From contig CM034537.1 in the NCBI GenBank assembly GCA_020002185.1, positions 69,928,048 through 69,992,047 of the forward strand: DNA of 64,000 nucleotides. The letters are read 5' to 3'. Source of the stretch: Paraescarpia echinospica (taxonomy: Eukaryota; Annelida; Polychaeta; Sabellida; Siboglinidae). Within the stretch, counting starts at the first letter, position 1. Every line of letters starts with the position of its first letter. Position numbers and translations under genes: made by a program. The notes beneath the pieces are model-generated. The model worked only from the letters and a program-made list of their open reading frames with translations, searched no databases and had not been told where the DNA came from. Below, piece by piece: positions 1 to 12,300 of the stretch.

Positions 1-3000
1 GGTTGATGAATTTTGCAATGTGCGATCGGTAACGAAGGTGAGCAAAGTTGGTTACGCTTGTGACATTGTGACACAAACAGCACTTGACTACCTATTCAAA
101 TGAAGCAATCTAAGTATAGTTTGTGTGGAAGAATAATACTTGGCATGAGAAAGAACTATGACACAAAGGGCAGTACTTCCAACAAGAAGCTGCAGTGGGT
201 GAAAGAAGTTAAATGTGACACCGTCACGAGCGTTACCTCACAACTTCAACTTTATCTCACAACCACAGAGATCTTAGTCTTGACCACAGCAGCTGTTACA
301 GAGTTTGTTGGCAGATATATAACTCACTGACAGACAACAATTTAAAAAAATGTATTGGGGGAGTTTTAAATGGAACAAATTAGAGAGAGTAACGCTTGTG
401 ACATGTGACAGAATCTGACAGTGTTCAGAACCATCTTCTCCCTACTCCAGTTCATCCTGCTGCATTTAATTATATCAACACCTCTAGCACTATGTGACTG
501 ATGTAATTACAACTTTAGTGTCAGCTAGCATCCTTTAGAATACGAAAGGTGGGGTTAAAGGTGTATGTCAACAAAACAACAAACAGTGAATGTCAACAAA
601 GACTGATTTCATCAGGACACAAAAAAAACTTTATTCAAGTTTCTCCTGTTGGAACAGTTTGAGCCTCTTGTTGTCAGTTCATCTGATAAATCAATACCGA
701 GTTCTGCCATACTAATATAAGGAAATTCTCCTTCAGTAATAACATCGCACCTTATTGGAATAAACTTCCCGAAAAAAATTATACATGGACAAAATACTAA
801 CAGTTTCAAAAACCTAATCAACAATGAAAAAATATTATTGAAAATAAGTATGATTTTGACCAATAAGCACTTAACCATGTAAGACCTAGCTACTTATGAC
901 TGCTAAGATGGGACATAGAAATAGTTGCAAGGCTGGTGAATCAGCGGATTTGTCCCTATCACTGAACTGAACTGAACTGTTATCAAATAACATCGATCAA
1001 AAATGTATTGGTCACGCAGAGTGGTCTGTGGGTGGTTCAGGACACGTGTGATCTGAGACAAGGTCACCCAGGAAGTGTCTTGGACGTCTGGCCAAACATA
1101 GTATGTGCCTCTGGAGTGCAGAAAGTCCACCTCCACCTCCTCCTATTCAACAAGCAGCACTGTACACTCCCCTCCCCCAAAGCACACGCTAAACACACAC
1201 ACACACACACACACACACTTATAATATAAATAAATAAGTAAGTAAATATACATCGAAAGAATGAGACGGTAATTGAAACTGAAAGTGAGCACAGTGACAC
1301 AGATGCAGCAAATAATGAGTAACTAGCCAGAAAGAGAGAGGAAAAAAACCAGAGGGAGGTAAATTAACACAGAGTTTTTTACTAACAGTTTTTACAACGT
1401 TAACAATGCACAGAGGTATGTATACATTCAGTTTCAGATGAAACCAAGAATTCAAGTTTCTTGACACCACTGTGTCACAAGCAATACTTGTGTGTAACAA
1501 AAACCATGACACTATTTGAGAAAGAAGTCAAGTTAAAAATTTACTGACATATCTGTAAAACAAAAGTCACAGAAGGCTAACTAACAGTCTAAAAACTATT
1601 CACCTGTACACAGTGTGGCTAAAGGTAACACTTGTAAAATGTGATACCTGAATGAGCGAGAGCTTGGCATCGTTGGTCACGAGCGTTACCACTTACTGTG
1701 TGGTCTTCAAAAATATTAGTTGACCTGTTTTACTTTAGCAAACCTACGTAAAACAAAATTATTCTGCTGCTTCCTGAGCTCCAAGTTCTATTAGCATGGG
1801 CAGAGGTAGATATTGGATTAAATGGGCTGCGCTTGTGGCAAGTGATACACAAATTCATCCGGGCTTCTGTCGACATTTGAGTCACCAATCACAAGCATAA
1901 CTGGTATCGAGAAAACCAAATTTCCATGCTGTTCATCAGATAAAAAATCGGATTGAATTAACGAAGGTGTGCTAAAAGGCATTTATTTTAAATAAGTTGC
2001 AAATGCTTGTACTTTAGCCTTCTGCAGGTACCCAAAACAGGAATGTGAGGTATGTTTGCAACCCGTGACACAACACACGAGATAGGTCGACTCATTGATC
2101 TGGTGCACAAAACGTAAGAACAACAAAAATTCAAGTGCCTATACACATATTCATAAATTATAAACATTTAAATCTGGAAATTTAATCAACTTGATGGATA
2201 AAGGCCCAAAGCTTGGTCGCTTTTGAAAGATTTTTGCCAAGAACGTAACGCTCGCTTCACGTGGACGACATGTTTGAAAGTGTGACACGTCGCACAAACA
2301 GTTCGAAGGGGGACTACTACAAGTACACATTTCCTGTCCACTACGTCATCAGTTTGTGTGTGATGACAGAAAAAGTAGCTTAGTCATGCTTCAACCGTTT
2401 GTACGCCAAACTTAGTAGGTATTTGATCAAAAGAAAAATCACGGTGACGCATGTGACACCCGTGGTTTTAACTAACACAAATACAATTCTTGGAACAAAA
2501 CTAACAGTGACTTTGGAGGATATTACAGTTAGAGACTATGTTTATATTTAGCAGCAGGTGCTTCCTAGCCAGACTGATTTCAGAGACTTTGGGAGGTCAA
2601 GTTACGCTCGTGACATGATGTGACACACTATGTCACGAGCGTACCGCCCACTTTGGAACTGGATAATGGAGTTTCCATAAAATGTTCGTGAGTTTCCTGT
2701 ATTGTAGTTGAACCTTTTCTGATCTTATTATGACAAGTTAATGCATGAACTGCAGCATACTTCCATATAATGTGAGAAAGCAACTGTCCCCTGCTATTTT
2801 CCCATTTTCAGCCACCATTTTTGCGTGACACACATGTTAAAGGTCAATTATTATATTTTTGTAAATTGGCACTGGTTTATTCATAACTCAGAGAGCTTAT
2901 TTAATGTATGTTAGAAGCACACAAACACACAAATAAAAGAAAACACAAGTTTTTGCTACATATTTATTCCTTTCTTTTGGATAACCACCCATGCTGACCA

Positions 3001-3243
3001 GCACTGAAGGAAGATCCATATACAAATTGCTTGTGGGTAGAAGGAGATAACTGCCACATACTACAAACTGCTACTTAGTGGCTACAGTTTCATGACTGTT
3101 AGAAGGCCTGGCGAGGGGCTCATGTTGATAATCTTACTTAACATTTTATAAGACTGATTGAAGTATAAGTTTGAGGTTGTAGGTAAATACAAATATTTAA
3201 CTTGATACAGTCATAATAATGACACCTTCATGACAAATGACAG
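1..3243. other. Presumed RAD50 intron, no exon recognised
   Basis: No open reading frame here resembles the part of RAD50 that should precede the first recognised exon at 3244, so I read this as a long intron that begins outside the window. It holds an (AC)n tract near 1193-1218. It also holds several scattered copies, in both orientations, of a motif close to GTTACGCTCGTGACA, for example near 46, 227, 389, 1676, 2602 and 2630. The RAD50 zinc hook (CxxC) is not in the window and must lie further upstream. Confidence 0.6.
2603..2643. repeat. Perfect 14-bp inverted repeat
   Basis: TACGCTCGTGACAT at 2603-2616 is exactly complementary to ATGTCACGAGCGTA at 2630-2643, with a 13-base spacer. It is the best-paired member of the motif family scattered through the first 2.7 kb. 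No known element was recognised. Confidence 0.75.
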
Positions 3244-3358
3244 AGAGATGTTGTCAATTCAGATGGCTCTGCTGATGGACACTGAGCTTCCTCGGTTGAA
3301 AGCAAAAGTGAAAGCTTTATCAGAACAAGTGCAGCAACTGAAGACAGACATCAGTGAG
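3244..3358 (+). CDS. RAD50: RAD50 exon a (coiled coil)
   Basis: The acceptor is ACAG ending at 3243. The exon encodes a segment containing [20 protein letters not shown], which matches the start of the C-terminal coiled-coil arm. It ends in phase 0 at GAG. The following bases are GCAAGT, so the intron has a GC donor, not GT. Confidence 0.85.
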
Positions 3359-6300
3359 GCAAGTGATGTGACATAGCCCAGTGGCATGTGAATAGTTTAA
3401 AGGTGAATATGTTTGCAGACAGTTGGGGTCTGAAGGGTTAAAGACGTCTGTGGGCGGTTGGGGTCTAGTGGGTTAAATGTTTGCCGATGGCTGGAGTCTA
3501 AAGGGTTAAAGACGTTTGCAGGCAGTTGGGGAAGAAGGCTGATTGAACATTTGCCAGTGGTTGAAGTTTAAAAGATCAAAGACATTTGCGGATGGTTGGG
3601 GTCAAAAGGGTTAAATATGATTACTGATGGTTGAGGTAAATAGGTTTAAAAACATTTGCAGAGGGTTGGGGAAGAGGGCAGATAGGATGTTTGTGGGTGT
3701 AAAGACGTTTGGGGTGTAAGGGTTTAGTCATTTGTATGCGGTTAGGTTCTAAAGGGTTAAATACATTTGCATATGGTTAGGGTCTAAAGGGTTAAAGATA
3801 TTTGTGAGCAGTTGGGATTCTCAAGGGTTAAAGACATTTGCAGAGTTTTGAGGTCTAAAGAGTTAAAGGTATTTAAGAACATTTGGATGTAAAGGGTTAA
3901 ATATGGTGCAGTTTAAAAGGTTAAAGGCATTGTGGGTGGTTGGGGTGTAAAGGGCTAAAGACGTTTTTGAGCAGTAGTGTTCTAGCAGACAGTTGGGAAG
4001 AGGGCTGATTAGACGTTTGTGGGTGTTTCGGGTCTAAAGGGTTAAAGACATTTGTGGGTGGTTGGAATCTAGTGGGGTTAAATATGTTTTTGGGTCTAAA
4101 GAGTTAAAGACATTGCGGAAGAGGGCAAATCGGATGTTGCGGGTGGTTGGGAAACAAAGAGTTAAAGATATTTGCTGGCGGTTGGGTTTAAAGGGTTAAA
4201 GACTTGTGGGCAGTTTGGATTCTCAAGGGTTAAAGACATTTTCAGACTGTCGAGGTCTAAAGAGTTAAAGGTATTTAAGACAGTGCAGTTTAAAGGACTA
4301 AAAATGTTTGCAGTCAGTCGTGTGTAAAGGATTAAAGACATTTGCAGGTAGTCAGGTGTAAAGTGTTAAAGACGTAGTGTAAAAGGTAAGGCCATGTGTT
4401 GCAGCTGGAGGACGATGGACAGTCGGGTGTAAAGGGTTATATGTGGGGTGTAAAGAGTTAAAGCCGTGCCAGTGGTCAGGTGTTAATGGTTAATGCAGTG
4501 TGTTACAGCTGGATGTGGAGGAGATGGACAGTGGGGTATAAAGGGTTAATGCCATGTGTACATGTATGTGCAGTGGGGTGTAGAGGGTTAACCCGTGTGA
4601 TGCAGCTAGAGGAGAAACTAGAGGTCGAGGAGGTGGACAACTGTACGGCCACGGCCCTGCAGCCGGATGTCACGATGATTGACCGGTACGAGAATGAGAC
4701 AAGAGACCTTGACAAGAAGATTGCCATGCAGGCTGCGAAGCTCTCCACTGGCGGAGGTATGTTTTCACAACATTCAAATTGCAAACATTGTTTTGGGCGT
4801 ATTAAATGCAATTTAGCGGGCAGGATGCCTTCAGCATACATGTTCTAATGGGAGCATTATATTAAAAATGAGAAACTGACAGCCTCTGTTTAATAAATCA
4901 TTATCTAGGGGGAAGTGATGGTTTCCTTGCTTTGTGCTGCACAAGAAACTTGACATTTCCAGATATTTCTGCTGTATCTTCCGATCTTCATCAGCAGACA
5001 ATTTTTTACTATAACCATTTGTTTTAATGTTTTATGTGCCATAATTTCTCTTTGGAGATATTATAGACTAATGCACTTATTTGTCTCTGGTTTTAGATGT
5101 TTGATCTTTTCTTTGATATTTTATTTGACATTACTGTGGTGATGTATGACATTAACTGCAGAACTAGTTTACACAATTTATAAGCATGGAATGTATTTCA
5201 TAGCAAGCTTCATGTTATAGTTACAAATACATGTAGATATTTGGTTTCTAAAAATATACATCGTTCAAATGGTTGTTTTAATTTGTCAGATATTGAATGA
5301 CAGGCCCTTAGCCAGAAATAATTTTTTTTAATTATTCAAAAGTGTGCCTTAACACGAGAACGGCTTGCATGAAAGTCATTCCCGCCAGTTATAGTCATTA
5401 TTGGGCAGTTTAGTTTTTTCAATGACAAACCAGTGTCATTTAAGCCGTTTATTAAATTAATGCTGATCCATTCGATTTGTTTCACTACCGGTTGTGCCAA
5501 TAATAATAATTAACGTGGGACCCTAGACTTGGAACTATTAGTTAATACAGCTAAGCCCTTGGCGAATGTTCTATGCTGTGAAGCAACTTGTAATAGTTTA
5601 TGTGGCCATCATGACTGTGGTTGTTTTCTTTGACAGACAGTGAGCGTTCCATGCAACAAGTGACCAGTGAGAGGGAGACAGTCAACATCAATCTGTGAGT
5701 ATACAGTGCCACCTGATGAATGACATGTAGCGCCACCTGGTGAATGACATGCAACACCACCAATGGTCAATGTTGCACAGTTTAGACACTCTTTCTCTTT
5801 TGCAATATAAAACCCCTTCACAGTAAATTGTAAATTTCTTACTACAGCCACGCTAATTGTACAAAGTACAAAATGTGAAATTCCTATCCCATAAAAATCT
5901 GCTATCGGATTAGTTTCTTTAATGTGTAAAGTTGGCAGGTTAGTACATATTTATATAATACATATTTATATAATAAATTACACACATCTTAGGTGAGGTA
6001 GCAAAAGTTTACAAAGTCACAAAATACACAAGTAGTATGCTTAGTTTTGGGTTTAGTCATCCTCATTCCTCACGTATCACATGAAATAAATTACTACAAG
6101 GGCGCCACTTTGTGAGTAAAACGTAAATGCAAATAGATGCTAATAACCTTTTTGTGTCATCTCACAATTGTCACACAACATACTGGGGGGTAATTTCATT
6201 TAAACCAACGTTAAATGCAAATATTATTTGTTAACTTTTTAAACTTACAAAGCCATCCCGTAGTTGTTTGTTCTTATCAAAGCCAATATAAAAAAAAAAT

Positions 6301-9300
6301 TCTTAAATTTTATGATATAATTTGTGTCATATGACGTGTGATTGACAGCGACTCGGTGAGTGTGACCCTGGAGCGGACTCGCGAGAGGGTGAGCAACCAC
6401 AGTGAGCGCGTACAGAAGCTGAAGTCTACATTGAACGAGCAGAAGAGTGAGCAACTGACGATAGAGCGAGACCTTCAGCGACGCACCCAGCTGGAGGAGA
6501 AGAGGATGGAGCTGGAAAGCTCCAGTCACACGCTCTCAGACGACATCAAGGCAAGCAGTCCTTCACCAGAAATAAAGTTTTTCTTGAATTACACAAAAGT
6601 GTGCCTTGTAGTGCGTGACCAGCTTGTGTACAGCCATTCACATCAATCACAGCCATTTTTGGCCAGTTTAGTTTTTTCAATGACAAACCAGTGTTATTTG
6701 AGCCATTTATTTAATTAATACTGATCCATTCGATTTGTTTCACTACCTATTGTGCCAATGATAATAATTAATGTAGGGCTGTAGACTTGGAACTATTAGT
6801 TAATCTATGACCCTGTGTGAAACTGTGTGACACTCTATGACACTGTGACAATGTGTGACCCTGTATGACACTGGGACAATGTGTGACACTGTATGATATA
6901 GTATGACAATGTGTGACACTGTATGACACTGTGTGACACTATGACACTGTATGACACTGTGTGATACTGTATGACAATGTGAATGTGTGACACTATGACA
7001 ATATGGACACTGTGTGACACTGTGACACCGCATGACAATGTGTGACACTGTGGGACACTGTGTGACACTGTATGACAATGTGTGACACTGTATGACAATC
7101 TGTGACACTGTATGACCTGTGTGACACTGCATGACACTGTGTGACATTGTATGACACTGTATGACACTGTGTGACAATGTGTGACACTGTATGAAACTGT
7201 GGGGAATGTATGACACTGTGACACTGTATGACAGAGTATGACAGTGTATGACACTGTGTGACACTGTATGACACTGTGACAATGTATGACACTGTGACAC
7301 TGTGTGTGACACTGTCACACTGTGTGACACTGTATGACTATGCAAGATGATTGGTTGTTGCATGAAATGATATCATCGTTGTTGTTTGTTGTTGCCAGGA
7401 AGCAGAGAGACAGCTACAACCACTCGCGGTGAGTGAAAATTGAACTTTTGGTGTCCATTCCGTATTACATTTCCCATTGCAGCCTATGGCATTATTAGTT
7501 TGACTCAAGGGTCGCCAACTACCAACATGTCAAATGTATGGGAAATCTGCACATGAGCCAAAACTAACTATCCAGGTCATGTCCCATAAATGTTGTGATT
7601 TTGGCAGATATGTAAACCCTATAATCCCATCCTTATAATCCCGTCCTTATAATCCCATCCTTATAATCCCATCCTTATAATTCCATCCTTATAATCCCAT
7701 CCTTATAATCCCATCCTTATAATCCCATCCTTCAATGTCCAGTTTATTATTCTCAACAACAGATGAAGAAACAAGAGACAATTTGAGTCAAAATTACCTT
7801 GTTTCTTTTTTTAAAGTTTGCTTCAATTTTAGCAATAAAACAAAAAACCACTGAAAAATATGTCAATGACATTTAAAGCTCATGATGTGTGGAATCCAAA
7901 AAGACAAACACTCCATGTCACAGTTTTGCAATTTAATGCGCACTTCACTGTGACAGGACACATTCACTGTGACAGGACACATTCACTGTGGCAGGACACA
8001 TTCACTGTGGCAGGACACATTCACTGTGGCAGGACAGATTCACTGTGACAGGATACATTCACTGTGGCAGGACACATTCACTGTGGCAGGACACATTCAC
8101 TGTGGCAGGACAGATTCACTGTGGCAGGACAGATTCACTGTGGCAGGACAGATTCACTGTGGCAGGACACATTCACTGTGACAGGATACATTCACTGTGG
8201 CAGGACACATTCACTGTGGCAGGATACATTCACTGTGGCAGGACACATTCACTGTCGCAGGACACATTCACTGTGGCAGGACACATTCACTGTGGCAAGA
8301 CAGATTCACTGTGGCAGGACACATTCACTGTGGCAGGACAGATTCACTGTGACAGGACACATTCACTGTGGCAGGACACTTTCACTGTGACAGGACAGAT
8401 TCACTGTGGCAGGACAGATTCACTGTGGCAGGATACATTCACTGTGGCAGGACACATTCACTGTGATAGGACACATTCACTGTGGCAGGACACATTCACT
8501 GCGGCAGGACACTTTCACTGTGACAGGACACATTCACTGTGGCAGGACACATTCACTGTGGCAGGACAGATTCACTGTGGCAGGACACATTCACTGTGGC
8601 AGGACACATTCACTGTGGCAGGACACATTCACTGTGGCAGGACAGATTCACTGTGGCAGGACACATTCACTGTGGCAGGACACATTCACTGTGGCAGGAC
8701 ACATTCACTGTGGCAGGACAGATTCACTGTGGCAGGACAGATTCACTGTGGCAGGACACATTCACTGTGGCAGGACACATTCACTGTGACAGGACACATC
8801 ACAGTATTTGACATGCCAACCTGATTAAGTTATTCATACAATAACATGTGGTTTTATTCGTGAAATCTGCCTTCTGCACTGTAGAGACGCATTGCTGAGT
8901 TGTCTCGTGAAAAAGAAAAACTGGCGGCCACCAAAGAAACACAGGTTGACAAGGAAAAAGCTAAGGTATTTCAAAAAATAAGAGACTATTTTTTTAATTA
9001 GTATTAAACAGTGCATGTGTTCATGAAAATAGTATTGCTGTGATTTATGTTGCTGTTTTTTTTCTTTTTAGCTGCACAATGCGTTTTCTTTTAAAATTCT
9101 ACTCGCACCGTGGAATTATATATTTATAATGTGTATTGAGAGGGAACATCAGCCATTAGTGGCTTAACACCCTCATAGAACCTATGAAAATGTCTGTATA
9201 AAATGTACCATTGAATGTATTGTATCAGTTTTCTACAATTAACGATAATCATTGAAACCTGGCTCTTAAAATAAACGCGATATAGCCACAACAATGCTTC

Positions 9301-12300
9301 TGATATGTTTAGTAATGTATTGTTAATTAAACAATGCCGTAAGTTCACTAGACTACAGATCCGAAGTTCTGAAAAAAATCCTTTGGACAGACCAATATTT
9401 CACTGGTCATGTCCAAAATCCATTGACTTTTTGTGAAGACTGATAAATACAGATTAGACAGGTGATAGAACGGAGGTGAGCGCTGGAAACAACCATTAAC
9501 CTTTCTTGGTGGTTTACGTTTCGGTGCAATTATTGATGTCATTGCTTTCAGCATGCGAAGGTCAACGAGTGCAGGAATGATATGACGTCTCGTCAGGATG
9601 AGATTAAAAAGTAAGGAGGTGTTCATATCTGTCCGAGTTTTATTTGTATCTCTTGTTCAGGGCATGTACTGTTCTGGCTCTCGGATCTGGGTGATGGCAG
9701 TTGTGTGAAATCAATCTATTAAAGGGAGACAGTTCATTCCGTCTTCTCAGAATTAGCCAGCATGGTAATTTCAAACAGGACGTCTGCTGTGTTGAATGTT
9801 GGAAAAAAGGAAATCGTTGAACATCATAGTGTATTGCAGTCAACTCAGCCCACCTCACCTGTATTGTCAGTCAACTCAGCCCACCTCACCTATATTGTCA
9901 GTCAACTCAGCCCACCTCACTTATATTGTCAGTCAACTCAGCCCACCTCACTTATATTGTCAGTCAACTCAGCCCACCTCACCTATATTGACAGTCAACT
10001 CAGCCCACCTCACCTATATTGTCAGTCAACTCGCCCACCTCACCTAGATTGTCAGTCAACTCAGCCCACCTCACCTGTATTGTCAGTCAACTCAGCCCAC
10101 CTCACCTATATTGTCAGTCAACTCAGCCCACCTCACCTGTATTGTCAGTCAACTCAGCCCACCTCACCTGTATTGTCAGTCAACTCAGCCCAACTCACCT
10201 GTACTGTCAGTTAATTCAGCCCACATCACCTGTACTGTCAGTCAACTCAGCCCACCTCACCTTATTGTCAGTCAATTCAGTCCACCTCACCTATATTTTA
10301 CAGCTTTAATGGCTGATATCCTTATATCTGACCTTATCACAGATTTAAAAAAAACATCTATCTGACTTATATAAACAGTACTGTCAAATACTCAATGCAT
10401 TACATGACAAACATGCACCTATAAAATCCAAATGGGTGTCAGAAAGGCCACCGGCTCCATGAATGACTTCCGAAATTATACTATCTAAAAGGTGTCGTCA
10501 TTATTTAGAGCGTGTATGATGCAAATCACGCTCGCCATTAGATAGATCGCGCTATTCCGCTATTCTAAGCAATGTCACCTCTGTAACAGACAAATGGCTA
10601 AAGCTAAATCAGATTATTTTACAAATATGGTCATAAATAAGTCTGATAATCCGCGTCAGTTATGGAACTGAATCAATAACATTCTACACAGACGGCCTAC
10701 TCCATTGCTACCTGATCATGTGTCAATTAAGTCTGTGATTCGTTCTCTAGTCACTTTAAGAGTAAAATCAGTATTATTCGTTCTGCTTTCCCACGTCATA
10801 ATATAAGTAATGTCAGTGTGGACTTTCCACAAATAAATTCTCAACTTGTATCATTTGAACCTGCAACAGTTGATGAAGTTAGGAAACTAATTATGTCCTC
10901 CCCAAATAAATCTTATGCACTTGATCCATTTCCAACAATACTGCTAAAATCATGTCTTGATACACTAATTGGGCCTATAACAAATATTATAAATGCATCA
11001 CTTTGCTCTGGCTGTTTTCCTGGTGATTTCAAATATGCCCATGTCACACCACTTCGTAAGAAGTCATCTCTGCCTAAACAAGACCTAAACAGTTATAGAC
11101 CTATTTCTAATCTCAGCTTCATTTCCAAAATACTAGAAAAGGTTGTAGCAAGTCGTCTAAGGTCTCACATTAGCACAAATGTCTTAACTAATGTGTCACA
11201 ATCAGCATATAGGCAGTTTCATTCAACAGAGACTGCCCTCTTAAAGGTTCATAATGACATTAACTTGAACATTAATAATGGTAAAGTGATTGCACTTACC
11301 TTACTAGATCTCTCTGCCGCGTTTGACACGATAGATCACAGCATTCTCATTGAATGCCTATTAAAGTGGTACGGCATATCTGGCACAGCTCTAAGCTGGT
11401 TATCTTCATATCTAACTGATAGATATCAAACTATAAAGATTGGGAACTGCTTTTCAGCTGCACTGCCGGCTTTATTTGGTGTTCCCCAGGGTTCTGTTCT
11501 TGGGCCTTTGCTTTTTACTCTTTACACCACGCCACTAAGCTCTGTTATACAAAGGCATAACTTGGATCATCATCTTTATGCTGATGATACTCAGATCTAC
11601 ATTTCATTGGCTACCCCGGATACAAATTGCTCCCTTAATCAACTTAGTGATTGCCTTCAAGATATCTTCCACTGGATGACTGACAGCAAGTTGAAATTAA
11701 ATGCAAATAAAACTGGATGGTTTTTTCCCTACGCGTATTTTGAATCGGTATATCACGCCAGCAACCTCGGTGCGGAATCTAGGAATGATCTTTGATAGTA
11801 ACTTCAAAATTCCGACAACACATATCTCAAACATGTCGCTGCTGTTTTTATCATATTCATGATATTCGCCGGTATATGTCATTTTCTGTTGCTAAGACTT
11901 GCAACAGCGCTTGTTAGCAGCAGACTTGACTATTACATTTCCCTCCTTTATAATATCGCTAGCAAGGATATCACAAAACTTCAGCGTGTCCAAAATTGTC
12001 TAGCAAGAGTAGTTACAAGATCTCCTCGTTTTTCTCGCTCTGTACCACTTTTTAAGTCTTTGCATTGGCTTCTTGTACGATATTGTATAATATTTAAGAT
12101 CTGTACCATTACATACCAGGCACTGTCCAATAATCAACCATCTTATTTGCATTCATTGCTTACTCCTGTAAGAAAACCTATCCAGCTTCGATCATCTAGT
12201 TCTGACCTACTTTTTGTTCCTAGAGTCAACACTAACATTGGAACTAGGGCTTTTTCTGTTGCTGCACCAACTCTTTGGAATATGCTTCCTGTTAGTGTTA

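Noticed and set aside
6807..7345. Long minus-strand open frames with Cys/His/Ser repeats
   Set aside because: They are translations of the TGTGACACTG tandem array in several frames and have no independent coding signal.
7988..8824. 278-codon plus-strand open frame
   Set aside because: It is the 19-bp minisatellite read through; the other frames are open in the same way.
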